A stretch of 64,000 nt of DNA, taken from positions 229,714 through 293,713 of the forward strand of contig NZ_BMVL01000009.1 of NCBI RefSeq assembly GCF_014650695.1. The letters run 5' to 3'. A model generated the notes under the pieces. The model searched no databases. It had not been told where the DNA came from and saw only the letters and a list, made by a program, of their open reading frames with translations. This DNA comes from Streptomyces avidinii (GTDB lineage: Bacteria; Actinomycetota; Actinomycetes; Streptomycetales; Streptomycetaceae). How positions within the stretch are numbered: the first letter of the stretch is position 1; each line of letters starts with the position of its first letter. The translations under genes were made by a program, and so were the position numbers. Shown here one piece after another: positions 16,797-25,686 of this stretch.

Positions 16797-18230
16797 TCAT
16801 GCCGGACGGTCGCCCTCGGTGGTGGACCCGGCTGCTGTTTGGAGCGCGGCGGCGGCCGCGTCCGCGGCCTTGCGGCGGTGTTCCGCGGCCCTGTCCTCGT
16901 AGATCCTGGCCATCCGCAGGTGGTACTCGGGGTTGTGCTGCTCGTAGATGTCCGGGATGCCGTCGTGGTCCTCGTCGCGCTCCTCGGCGTCGGTCAGCGC
17001 CTTGTACCTGCGGTTGCGGAGCTTGAGCATGACGCACGCGATCACGGCGGCGATCAGCGAGCCGATCAGTACGGCGGCCTTGATCTCGTCGGTGAGGACG
17101 GCGTCGCCGGCGAAGGCGAGTTCACCGATCAGGAGGGAAACGGTGAAGCCGATGCCGGCGAGCGAGGCCACGGCCAGTACGTCGGGCCAGGCGAGGTCCT
17201 CGTTCAGTTCGGCCTTGGTGAAGCGGGCGGCAAGCCAGGTGCCGCCGAAGATGCCGACGGTCTTGCCGACGACGAGGCCGAGGACCACGCCGAGGGTCTC
17301 GGGTCGGGTGAAGACCTGGGCGATGGCCTCGTCGGAGAGGGAGACGCCGGCGGAGAGGAGGGCGAAGAGCGGTACGGCGAGACCGGCCGACAGGGGCCGT
17401 ACCAGGTGCTCGATGTGCTCGCCGGGGGACTGCTGTTCGCCGTCGCGGCGGGTGCAGCGGAGCATCAGGCCCATGGCGACGCCGGCGATGGTGGCGTGCA
17501 CGCCGCTGTTGTACATCAGGCCCCAGATGACCAGGGCGAGCGGAACGTAGACGTACCAGCCGCGCACGCCCGTGCGGAGCAGGAGCCAGAAGAGGGCCAG
17601 GCCCACGACGGCGCCGCCGAGTGCCAGGAAGTCGATGTCGCTGGTGAAGAACACCGCGATGATCATGATGGCGAAGAGGTCGTCGACGACCGCGAGGGTG
17701 AGCAGGAAGGCGCGCAGGGCCGACGGCAGCGAGGTTCCGATGACGGCGAGGACGGCGAGTGCGAAGGCGATGTCGGTGGCGGTCGGGACGGCCCAGCCGT
17801 CCGTGGAGCCGTTGCCCGCGATGTTGACGAGTACGTAGACCACCGCGGGTACGGCCATGCCGCAGACGGCGGCGATCACCGGAAGGGCGGCCGCCCGGGG
17901 ATCGCTCAGATCACCCGCGACGAGCTCGCGCTTGAGCTCGATGCCGGCGACGAAGAAGAAGACGGCGAGGAGGCCGTCGGCCGCCCAGTGCTGGAGCGAG
18001 AGGTCCAGCCCGAGGGACGCGGGGCCGATGTGGAAGGAGCGGACCGCGGCGTAGCTGTCGGCGATGGCGGGGATGTTCGCCCACACCAGGGCCGCGATCG
18101 CGGCCACGAGCAGCAGCACCCCGCCGACGGTCTCGGTGCGCAGCGCGTCGGCGACGAAGCGGCGCTCGGGCAGGGAGAGCAGGCCGAGCAGCTTGCGGCT
18201 CTGGTGGTCGGTGGGGCTGGGCGCGGCCAC
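16797..18230 (-). CDS. nhaA: Na+/H+ antiporter NhaA
   Basis: A 477-residue NhaA-type antiporter, which exports Na+ in exchange for H+ across the cell membrane. Key blocks: FFVAGIELKRELVAGDL near residue 90-110, ATDIAFALAVLAVIG and VVDDLFAIMIIAVFF, which carry the paired aspartates and the D of the discontinuous helix in the E. coli protein. About 11-12 hydrophobic segments are present. A roughly 75-residue charged C-terminal extension follows the last membrane helix (ERDEDHDGIPDIYEQH), longer than in E. coli. The GTG at 18230 has GGAGG ten bases upstream. The upstream 18300-18380 stretch is AT-rich and probably holds its promoter. Confidence 0.93.
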   Translation of the reverse strand: MAAPSPTDHQSRKLLGLLSLPERRFVADALRTETVGGVLLLVAAIAALVWANIPAIADSYAAVRSFHIGPASLGLDLSLQHWAADGLLAVFFFVAGIELKRELVAGDLSDPRAAALPVIAAVCGMAVPAVVYVLVNIAGNGSTDGWAVPTATDIAFALAVLAVIGTSLPSALRAFLLTLAVVDDLFAIMIIAVFFTSDIDFLALGGAVVGLALFWLLLRTGVRGWYVYVPLALVIWGLMYNSGVHATIAGVAMGLMLRCTRRDGEQQSPGEHIEHLVRPLSAGLAVPLFALLSAGVSLSDEAIAQVFTRPETLGVVLGLVVGKTVGIFGGTWLAARFTKAELNEDLAWPDVLAVASLAGIGFTVSLLIGELAFAGDAVLTDEIKAAVLIGSLIAAVIACVMLKLRNRRYKALTDAEERDEDHDGIPDIYEQHNPEYHLRMARIYEDRAAEHRRKAADAAAAALQTAAGSTTEGDRPA

Positions 18231-18380
18231 GAGGGGAAACCTCCGGGGGTCGGTTGGACGGCATGGCGAAGCTCATTGCCGACCAGACTTCCCGGCGCAC
18301 CCTGTGGTCTTTCTTTATGCTTTCAATATTTTACAGGGCGTACGCGAGGACGTATCCGGCGATCATCACTTTAAGTGCGA

Positions 18381-18415
18381 AAGGGGCACCCGGCGCGGCG
18401 CGCCGGGTGCCCCTT
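18381..18415 (-). terminator. Terminator of acetyl-CoA synthetase gene
   Basis: A 15-bp perfect stem (18381-18395 with 18401-18415), five-base loop, 12 bases past the stop of the acs gene. The minus-strand transcript ends the stem with CCTT. Confidence 0.8.
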
Positions 18416-18426
18416 CTGGGTGTGTC

Positions 18427-20382
18427 TCAGTCCTCGCTGCCGGCGGCCGGAAGCTTGCTCTGGATCAGGTCCATCACCGAGGAGTCGGCGAGCGTGGTGA
18501 CGTCACCGACCGCGCGGTTCTCCGCGACGTCGCGCAGCAGGCGGCGCATGATCTTGCCCGAGCGGGTCTTCGGCAGCTCCTGGACCGGCAGGATCCGCTT
18601 CGGCTTGGCGATCGGGCCGAGCGTGCTGCCCACGTGGTTGCGCAGGTCCGCGACCAGGCTTTCGGTCTCGGAGGCGCTGCCGCGCAGGATGACGAAGGCC
18701 ACGATGGCCTGACCGGTGGTCTCGTCGTTGGCGCCGACCACGGCCGCCTCGGCGACCGCGGGGTGCGAGACGAGCGCCGACTCGACCTCGGTGGTCGAGA
18801 TGTTGTGGCCGGACACCAGCATCACGTCGTCCACCCGGCCGAGCAGCCAGATGTCGCCGTCGTCGTCCTTCTTGGCACCGTCGCCCGCGAAGTACTTGCC
18901 CTCGAAGCGCGACCAGTAGGTGTCGATGAACCGCTGGTCGTCGCCCCAGATGGTGCGCAGCATCGACGGCCACGGCTCGGTGAGGACCAGGTAGCCGCCT
19001 CCGCCGTTCGGGACCTCGTGCGCCTCGTCGTCCACGACGGTGGCGGAGATCCCGGGCAGGGCGCGCTGGGCGGAGCCCGGCTTGGTGGCGGTGACGCCCG
19101 GCAGCGGGGAGATCATCATCGCGCCGGTCTCGGTCTGCCACCAGGTGTCCACGATCGGGCACCGGTCGCCGCCGATGTGCTTGCGGTACCAGATCCAGGC
19201 CTCGGGGTTGATCGGCTCGCCGACCGAGCCCAGCACGCGCAAGCTCGACAGGTCGAACTTCGCGGGGATGTCGTCGCCCCACTTCATGAACGTACGGATG
19301 GCCGTGGGCGCCGTGTAGAGGATGGTGACGCCGTACTTCTGGACGACCTCCCAGAACCGGCCCTGATGCGGGGTGTCGGGGGTGCCCTCGTACATCACCT
19401 GGGTGGCGCCGTTCGCGAGCGGCCCGTAGACGATGTAGGAGTGCCCGGTCACCCAGCCGATGTCGGCGGTGCACCAGTAGACGTCGGTCTCCGGCTTCAG
19501 GTCGAAGACCGCGTGGTGGGTGTACGCGGCCTGCGTGAGGTAGCCGCCGGAGGTGTGCAGGATGCCCTTCGGCTTACCCGTGGTCCCCGAGGTGTAGAGG
19601 ATGAAGAGCGGGTGCTCGGCGTCGAACGGCTGCGGGGTGTGCTCGGCGGACTGCCGGCCGACCAGGTCGTGCCACCAGATGTCGCGGCCCTCGGTGAAGG
19701 CGGTGTCCTGGCCGGTGCGGCGCACGACGAGCACGTTCTCGACCTGCGGGCACTTGGTGACGGCCTCGTCGATGGCGGGCTTCAGGGCCGTGGGCTTGCC
19801 GCGGCGGTATCCGCCGTCCGCGGTGATGACCAGCTTGGCGTCGGCGTCCTGGATGCGGGAGGCGACGGCGTCGGCGGAGAAGCCGCCGAAGACGACGGAG
19901 TGCGCGGCGCCGACGCGGGCGCACGCGAGCATCGCGATGACCGCTTCGGGGATCATCGGCAGGTAGACGGCGACCCGGTCGCCGGCCTCGACACCCAGCT
20001 CGGTGAGGGCGTTGGCGGCCTTGGACACCTCGTCCTTGAGCTCGGCGTAGGTGATCGCGCGGCTGTCGCCGGGCTCGCCCTCGAAGTGGAGGGCGACGCG
20101 GTCGCCGTTGCCGGCCTCGACGTGGCGGTCCACGCAGTTGTACGCGACGTTGAGCTTGCCATCCGCGAACCACTTCGCGAAGGGCGGGTTCGTCCAGTCG
20201 AGCGTCTCCGTCGGCTCGGTGGCCCAGGTCAGCCGCCGGGCCTGCTCGGCCCAGAAGCCCAGCCGGTCCGCGTCGGCCTGTGTGTACGCAGCCTCGGTCA
20301 CATTGGCGGCGGCGGCCAGATCGGCGGGCGGTGCGAACCGCCGCTCCTCCTTGAGCAGATTGGCCAGGCTCTCATTGCTCAC
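18427..20382 (-). CDS. acs: Acetyl-CoA synthetase
   Basis: A 651-residue AMP-forming acetate:CoA ligase, which feeds acetate into acetyl-CoA. The P-loop TSGTTGKPKG is at 264-273, the adenylate-binding DTWWQTETG follows, and PKTRSGKIMRR carries catalytic Lys610, the lysine that is reversibly acetylated in this family. The length is normal. The GTG at 20382 is chosen because AAAGGGAG lies eight bases upstream; an in-frame ATG 42 bases earlier lacks an SD sequence. It is a single-gene unit bounded by a terminator at each side. Confidence 0.95.
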   Translation of the reverse strand: MSNESLANLLKEERRFAPPADLAAAANVTEAAYTQADADRLGFWAEQARRLTWATEPTETLDWTNPPFAKWFADGKLNVAYNCVDRHVEAGNGDRVALHFEGEPGDSRAITYAELKDEVSKAANALTELGVEAGDRVAVYLPMIPEAVIAMLACARVGAAHSVVFGGFSADAVASRIQDADAKLVITADGGYRRGKPTALKPAIDEAVTKCPQVENVLVVRRTGQDTAFTEGRDIWWHDLVGRQSAEHTPQPFDAEHPLFILYTSGTTGKPKGILHTSGGYLTQAAYTHHAVFDLKPETDVYWCTADIGWVTGHSYIVYGPLANGATQVMYEGTPDTPHQGRFWEVVQKYGVTILYTAPTAIRTFMKWGDDIPAKFDLSSLRVLGSVGEPINPEAWIWYRKHIGGDRCPIVDTWWQTETGAMMISPLPGVTATKPGSAQRALPGISATVVDDEAHEVPNGGGGYLVLTEPWPSMLRTIWGDDQRFIDTYWSRFEGKYFAGDGAKKDDDGDIWLLGRVDDVMLVSGHNISTTEVESALVSHPAVAEAAVVGANDETTGQAIVAFVILRGSASETESLVADLRNHVGSTLGPIAKPKRILPVQELPKTRSGKIMRRLLRDVAENRAVGDVTTLADSSVMDLIQSKLPAAGSED

Positions 20383-20518
20383 GACATCTCCCTTTCCCAG
20401 GGTGTCCGTTGTGTCCCCGGGCATAGCTCATCAGTCAGCGGCCCAGGTGACAAGGGGTAGCCGGGAATTGGTTTAGACCTATATCACGATCCGGGCCGCG
20501 CGCGAACGGAGTGCGAAT

Positions 20519-20552
20519 GGCCCCTCCCCGCTGCAGGGGGCGGGAAGGGGCC
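20519..20552 (-). terminator. Terminator of SulP-carbonic anhydrase gene
   Basis: A 13-bp stem with one register slip around a GC-rich loop, about 32 bases past the stop at 20585, separating this gene from acs downstream. Confidence 0.6.
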
Positions 20553-20584
20553 AAACGATTGCACGAATACGGGAGGGTATCGGT

Positions 20585-23059
20585 TCAGGCGTGCTGGCCG
20601 ACGCTGTCGAAGACCCGGCAGTCGAAGAAGTCCTCGCCCTCGGACAGCAGGTACGCCTGAGCCTCGCCCACGTGGAAGTACATCCCGTGCAGCTCCAGGG
20701 TGCCCTCGGCGAGTCGCCTGGCCACCGATTCGTGGGCCCGCAGGTGCTCCAGCTGCTGGACCACATTGGTCAGGCACAGCTGCTCGACGGCGTCCGCCGG
20801 GAGCCGGCCCGCGATCCGGGCCCAGGCGTGGTGGCGGCTGGCCATCCGCTCCAGGCTGGGCAGCCCGTGCTTCAGCCAGCGACGCAGCGGGGTCATCGGG
20901 GCGCCGGGCGTGGAACTGAGCAGGGCCTGCATGGCCCCGCAGCCCGAGTGCCCGCACACCGTGATGCTGTCCACCTGCAGCACGTCCACGGCGTACTCGA
21001 TGGCAGCGGCGACGGAGTCGTCCGTGGACTCCGCGCCGGGCAGCGGCACGAGATTGCCGACGTTGCGGACCGTGAACAGGTCGCCGGGGCCGCTGGCCGT
21101 GATCATGCTGGTCACCAGGCGGGAGTCCGCGCAGGTGAGGAAGAGCTGGGAGGGCCGCTGCCCCTCGCGGGCCAGCCGGGCCAGCTCGTCCCGGACGTGC
21201 GGTGCGGTGTCGCGCTGGAAGGCGCTGATGCCATTGGCCAGTTGGCCCGCGCCGCGCCGCCGGGGCGCGGGCGAGGCGGCCCGGTCCGTGGCGGCCTCCG
21301 CCTCGGCCTCTGTGGTCGCCGCGGCTGCCGCGGCCGCGGCAGCGGCAGTGACCGTACGGGTGCCCGCGGGGCGGTGGTCGCAGTGGTTCTGCCACGGCGT
21401 CCAGGGCCGGCAGCACTGGTGGGCCCCGCGGCGGGACCGGTCCGCGTGGTGGCCCGCGCCGTTCGGACCGGCTGCTTCGGCCGCTCCGGCCCCGGTGGGT
21501 CCGTAGGCTCCCTCGGACTCGTCGTACCCGTCCAACTCGTCGGCGGAGGTGGTTCCGGGTAGCCGCGCCGAGGATCCGGCCCGGCCTGTCACTTCCAGCG
21601 TGCCCCCGTGTGCCAGATGGGACTCCTGCCAGTCGTGCAGGGTCTCGTAGGCCGCGTGGTCCATGAACGAGCCGTCCAGCTCGATCACCGCGTGCCCCTC
21701 GTACGGAAGCTGGTTCAGCACCCGGCTCAGGCGGGGCACGGCGAGGAAGGTCAACTGCCCGCGCGCCCGCACCCGATGGACCCCGTTGTCCTGCTGCTCC
21801 ACGGTGATCCGGGTCCGGGCGAGCCGGTGCAGGGCCAGCGCGACCGCCACCGCGATGCCGATGGCCACGCCCTCCAGGACTCCGCCGAGCACCACGGCCA
21901 CGATGGTCGTGCCGTAGACCAGGATCTCCCGGTGCCGGGTGACGCTGCGCATGTGCGTGATGTTGACCATCTGCACGCCGACCGCCATCACCAGTGCGGC
22001 CAGTGCGGCCAGCGGGATCAGGTCCAGGACCGGGACCAGCAGCCCGGCCGCGAGCAGCACCCAGAAGCCGTGCAGCATGGCCGACTTCCGGCTGACCGCA
22101 CCGGACTTGACGTTCGCCACGCTGCGGACGGCCACGCCGGTGATGGGCAGTCCGCCCAGCGCCCCGGAGACGATGTTCGCGGCACCCTGCCCGCGCAGTT
22201 CCCGGTTGAGGTCGGCGCGCGGCGGGCGGTTGCCCGTGCGCCGCTCGGAGGCGATCAGCTTGTCGGTCGCGACGGCGGAGAGCAGCGACTCCACGCTTCC
22301 GACCAGGGTGATGGTCAGTACGGCGGCGATGAGGCCGAGGACCGGACCCTCGGGCAGTTCCGGCAGGGCGTGGCTGCGCCAGGACGGCAGGTCCACCCGG
22401 GGCAGGCTGAGTCCGGCCAGGGCGGCGACCGCGGTGGCCGTGGCCACGGCGGCGAGCGCCGCGGGCACCTTGCGCAGGGCGCGGCCCACCCGTCCGGGCA
22501 GCCGGGGCCAGCCGAGCAGGACGATCAGGGTCAGCACACTGATGCCCAGTGCGACCGGATGCAGGTCGGCCAACTGCCCGGGCAGCCCGAGGACGTTGGC
22601 CACGGCGTTGCTCTGGGGGGTGCCGCCGAGCACGATGTGCAGCTGGGCCAGCGCGATGGTCACGCCGATGCCCGCGAGCATGCCGTGCACGATGGCCGGG
22701 CTGACCATGAGCGCCGATCGGGCGGTGCGCAGTGCGGCGAGGCCGAGCTGGCACACGCCGGCGAGCACGGTGATGGCGCAGGTGGTGCGCCAGCCGTAGC
22801 GCTGGATCAATTCGGCGGTGACCACGGTGAGTCCGGCGGCGGGTCCGCTCACCTGGAGCGGAGCGCCACCGAGCCGCCCGGCGACGATCCCGCCGACCGC
22901 CGCGGCCACCAGGCCGGCCTGGAGCGGGGCGCCGGTGGCCAGGGCGATGCCGAGCGAGAGCGGCAGGGCGATCAGGAAGACGGCGATGGAGGCGGAGAGG
23001 TCCGCCGGGAGGTCCTTGCGGATCTCCTGGGTCGTGCGGGTGGGGGAGGTGACTGTCAT
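20585..23059 (-). CDS. SulP anion transporter fused to beta-carbonic anhydrase
   Basis: An 824-residue two-part protein. Residues 1 to about 430 are an SLC26/SulP transporter with roughly 12 hydrophobic segments, followed by a STAS domain (about 435-520, LTFLAVPRLSRVL...IELDGSFMDHAAYETL). A 90-residue Ala/Glu/His-rich linker leads to a beta-class carbonic anhydrase with zinc ligands C643 (CADSR, with D645-R647), H704 and C707 (HSGCGAM). SulP proteins carry bicarbonate, sulfate or other anions, so a coupled bicarbonate carrier is the natural reading. The start at 23059 has GAGGAGA upstream; the frame stays open 34 codons further without SD support. Confidence 0.93.
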   Translation of the reverse strand: MTVTSPTRTTQEIRKDLPADLSASIAVFLIALPLSLGIALATGAPLQAGLVAAAVGGIVAGRLGGAPLQVSGPAAGLTVVTAELIQRYGWRTTCAITVLAGVCQLGLAALRTARSALMVSPAIVHGMLAGIGVTIALAQLHIVLGGTPQSNAVANVLGLPGQLADLHPVALGISVLTLIVLLGWPRLPGRVGRALRKVPAALAAVATATAVAALAGLSLPRVDLPSWRSHALPELPEGPVLGLIAAVLTITLVGSVESLLSAVATDKLIASERRTGNRPPRADLNRELRGQGAANIVSGALGGLPITGVAVRSVANVKSGAVSRKSAMLHGFWVLLAAGLLVPVLDLIPLAALAALVMAVGVQMVNITHMRSVTRHREILVYGTTIVAVVLGGVLEGVAIGIAVAVALALHRLARTRITVEQQDNGVHRVRARGQLTFLAVPRLSRVLNQLPYEGHAVIELDGSFMDHAAYETLHDWQESHLAHGGTLEVTGRAGSSARLPGTTSADELDGYDESEGAYGPTGAGAAEAAGPNGAGHHADRSRRGAHQCCRPWTPWQNHCDHRPAGTRTVTAAAAAAAAAATTEAEAEAATDRAASPAPRRRGAGQLANGISAFQRDTAPHVRDELARLAREGQRPSQLFLTCADSRLVTSMITASGPGDLFTVRNVGNLVPLPGAESTDDSVAAAIEYAVDVLQVDSITVCGHSGCGAMQALLSSTPGAPMTPLRRWLKHGLPSLERMASRHHAWARIAGRLPADAVEQLCLTNVVQQLEHLRAHESVARRLAEGTLELHGMYFHVGEAQAYLLSEGEDFFDCRVFDSVGQHA

Positions 23060-23293
23060 GGGTCCCGTCTCCTCGGGGGAGGGATGAAGCGGCGGGAGTC
23101 TCAACACTCGGTAAATGGATGGTAATGGAGAGTAAAGGTGGGCGGTGAATAATACGGGCAAATAGCCGACAAATTACCACGCAAGGGTGATTAAGCATTT
23201 TGTCCGGCTTGTCATACCTTCCTCAAAGCAGACCGCATGGGACGTTGCGGCGCGGAAGTCCTGCGATGGAACTGCGAGGGAGAGGTGGGGCGG
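23060..23293. promoter_or_regulatory. AT-rich divergent promoter region
   Basis: This 234-base gap separates the SulP fusion (minus) from the lipoprotein gene (plus) and is far more AT-rich than its flanks. For the plus gene, TTAAGC at 23191-23196 and TACCTT at 23215-23220 are spaced 18 bases apart. Confidence 0.55.
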
Positions 23294-24601
23294 ATGATCG
23301 CCGCCACGAAGAAGATCGCCGGCGGCCTGGTCGCCACGGCGCTGGTCCTTGGAGCCGCCGGGTGCAGCATCTCGGAACCCGCCAAGTCCCCGGCTCCAGG
23401 GGCCCAGAACGCGCTGAAGGGACCCGCCGCCCCGGAGGCGCCCGGCAGTGTGAACCGACCCATCGGAGACGGCTCGACCGCGTACACGGGTGCGCAGCCG
23501 AACGTACAGAAGCCGCAGAAGCTGAAGCCCGGTGAAAAGCCGCCGCAGTTCGTGGTGTTCTCGTGGGACGGCGCCGGCGAGGACAGCCAGAAGCTCTTCT
23601 CGCACTTCCGCGAGGTCGGCAAGAAGTACAACGCCCGCATGACGTACTTCCTCAGCGGGGTGTACATGCTCCCGGAGGAGAAGAGCTCCCTCTACACGGC
23701 GCCCCAGCACTCGCCCGGCCGCTCCGACATCGGCTTCGGCGACCTCCAGGGGATCAAGGACACCGCCACCCAGGTCCGCGCGGCCTGGCTGGAGGGCAAC
23801 GAGATCGGCACCCACTTCAACGGCCACTTCTGCGGCCCCGACGGCGGCGTCGGCACCTGGTCCGTGGACGAGTGGAAGAGCGAGATCAACCAGGCGAAGT
23901 CCTTCGTCAAGAACTGGCGGACCAACTCCGGTCTGAAGGACCAGGCGGCGCTCCCCTTCGACTATGACAAGGAGCTCATCGGCGCCCGCACCCCCTGCCT
24001 CGAAGGCCAGAAGAACTTCATGCTGGCGGCGAAGGACATGGGCTTCCGCTACGACTCCAGTGGCATCAGCAAGCAGATCTGGCCCAAGAAGACGGACGGT
24101 CTCTGGGACATCCCGCTCCAGCTGGTGCCCATGCCGGGGCGCGCCTTCGACACCTTGAGCATGGACTACAACTACATGGTCAACCAGTCCGGGACGACCT
24201 CCCAGGGCGACCCTTCGCAGCACGCGTACTGGGGCGAGCAGATGCGTGACGGCCTGAGTCAGGCCTTCGACCGCGTCTACCAGGGCAACCGTGCGCCGTT
24301 GATCATCGGCAACCACTTCGAGTCCTGGAACGGCGGCACCTACATGCGCGCCGTCGAGGAGTCCATCAAGACCATGTGCACCCAGAAGGAGGTCCGCTGC
24401 GTCCCCTTCCGCGAGCTGGTGGACTGGCTGGACGCGCAGGACCCCAAGGCCCTGGAGTGGATGCGCACCCTCGACGTCGGCGAGACGCCGAAGGAGGGCT
24501 GGTCCAAGTTCCTGACCGCGGGGCCGCCGGCCAAGCCGGCCGCCCCCGCGGGCGTCAAGCCGGCTGCGGAGCCGGCCGAGGAGAGTGGGGACGAGGGCTG
24601 A
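23294..24601 (+). CDS. Lipoprotein with polysaccharide-deacetylase-like fold
   Basis: A 435-residue secreted lipoprotein. The signal peptide ends in the lipobox LGAAGC. After an 80-residue Pro-rich linker, PQFVVFSWDGAGE resembles the first strand and Asp of polysaccharide deacetylases (NodB homology), and GNEIGTHFNGHFCG resembles the metal-binding HxxxH block. The later segment LIIGNHFESWNGG is the second histidine region. The usual TFDDG is SWDGAG here, so catalysis is plausible but not certain. The tail is Pro/Ala-rich. The ATG at 23294 follows an AGAGG-GGGGCGG purine run. Its 3' end overlaps the convergent ATPase gene by 47 bases. Confidence 0.78.
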   Translation: MIAATKKIAGGLVATALVLGAAGCSISEPAKSPAPGAQNALKGPAAPEAPGSVNRPIGDGSTAYTGAQPNVQKPQKLKPGEKPPQFVVFSWDGAGEDSQKLFSHFREVGKKYNARMTYFLSGVYMLPEEKSSLYTAPQHSPGRSDIGFGDLQGIKDTATQVRAAWLEGNEIGTHFNGHFCGPDGGVGTWSVDEWKSEINQAKSFVKNWRTNSGLKDQAALPFDYDKELIGARTPCLEGQKNFMLAAKDMGFRYDSSGISKQIWPKKTDGLWDIPLQLVPMPGRAFDTLSMDYNYMVNQSGTTSQGDPSQHAYWGEQMRDGLSQAFDRVYQGNRAPLIIGNHFESWNGGTYMRAVEESIKTMCTQKEVRCVPFRELVDWLDAQDPKALEWMRTLDVGETPKEGWSKFLTAGPPAKPAAPAGVKPAAEPAEESGDEG

Positions 24602-25577
24602 CGAGCACCTCGGTCCCCTCGTGCAGGACGAAGTCGGGGTCGACCTGGTCCGCCAGATCGACCCCGGTCTTGGTGTTGCCCCAGCTCTCCGCGTTCTTGA
24701 GATGGAAGCTCACCATCTGCTGGGTGTACCGGGCCCAGTCGCGGTGGGCGTACGAGTCGTCGGCGGCGTCCTGGAGCTCCTGGAGGGCGAACCGGTTCGA
24801 CGCCTCCAGCAGGTCGAAGGGGGCCGGCCGGCCCTTCTCCATCGCCCGTACCCAGTCGGAGTGCCCCACGGTGACCAGCAGGTCCTCGCCCACCTCGTCC
24901 TGGAGGAACTCGATGTCCTCGGGCCCCTGCACCTTGTTGCCGATGACCTTGAGCGCGACCCCGAAGTCCCGCGCGTACTCCTTGTACTGGCGGTAGACGG
25001 AGACGCCCTTGCGGGTCGGCTCGGCGACCAGGAAGGTCACGTCGAAGCGCGTGAACATGCCCGAGGCGAAGGAGTCCGAGCCGGCCGTCATGTCGACGAC
25101 CACGTACTCGTCCGGTCCGTCGACCAGGTGGTTCAGGCAGAGCTCGACCGCCCCGACCTTGGAGTGGTAGCACGCCACGCCCAGATCGGCCTCGGTGAAC
25201 GGCCCCGTGGCCATGAGCCGGACGGGCTCCCCGTCGAGCACGAGCGTGCGCGCGCAGGCCTCGTAGACCGGGTTGTCCTCGGTGACCCGCAGCAGGCGCG
25301 AGCCGCGCCCGGGCGGGGTGGTCTTGATCATCGTGTCGGCGGACGCGATGCGCGGATTGGAGCCCCGCAGGTACTCCTTGATCAGGGGCAGGTGAGCGCC
25401 CAGGGCGGGCAGCTCGGCGGCCTCCTCCTCGGTGAGTCCGAGCGCGGCGCCCAGGTGCTGGTTGATGTCGGCGTCCACCGCGACGACAGGGGCTTCATTG
25501 GCTGCGAGGTGGCGGATGAAGAGGGAGGACAGGGTCGTCTTGCCGCTGCCGCCCTTTCCCACGAAAGCGATCTTCAT
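24555..25577 (-). CDS. CooC/ParA-like ATPase
   Basis: A 340-residue SIMIBI ATPase with a deviant Walker A at the extreme N-terminus (FVGKGGSGKTT), the switch VDADINQHLG, and a VVDMTAGSDSF block in place of the D-x-P signature. This is the pattern of CooC-type nickel-insertion ATPases and related MinD-like maturation factors; no metalloenzyme partner is visible nearby. The ATG at 25577 is preferred (GGTGA upstream) over a TTG three codons earlier. It is divergent from the Fic-like gene, about 110 bases apart. The C-terminal 15 codons overlap the tail of the lipoprotein gene on the other strand. Confidence 0.82.
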   Translation of the reverse strand: MKIAFVGKGGSGKTTLSSLFIRHLAANEAPVVAVDADINQHLGAALGLTEEEAAELPALGAHLPLIKEYLRGSNPRIASADTMIKTTPPGRGSRLLRVTEDNPVYEACARTLVLDGEPVRLMATGPFTEADLGVACYHSKVGAVELCLNHLVDGPDEYVVVDMTAGSDSFASGMFTRFDVTFLVAEPTRKGVSVYRQYKEYARDFGVALKVIGNKVQGPEDIEFLQDEVGEDLLVTVGHSDWVRAMEKGRPAPFDLLEASNRFALQELQDAADDSYAHRDWARYTQQMVSFHLKNAESWGNTKTGVDLADQVDPDFVLHEGTEVLVSPRPHSPRPAPQPA

Positions 25578-25672
25578 GTTCACCAAGCGTAGTGGGTTGA
25601 TAGCAGGGTGTTGTCAAGGTGAGTGAAGAAGACCACTCCAAGGAGGGGTCGGTGCTGAGGGTGCGCAGTGCG

Positions 25673-25678
25673 TAGGCT
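25673..25678 (+). promoter_or_regulatory. -10 box for leaderless Fic-like gene
   Basis: TAGGCT ends eight bases before the ATG at 25687; no SD sequence is present. Confidence 0.4.
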
Positions 25679-25686
25679 CCCTACTT

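Noticed and set aside
20484..23198. 904-codon open frame on the minus strand in another register over the SulP fusion
   Set aside because: Translation is almost all Arg, Ala, Pro and Gly, a typical high-GC shadow. The overlapping frame carries the complete SulP and carbonic anhydrase motifs.
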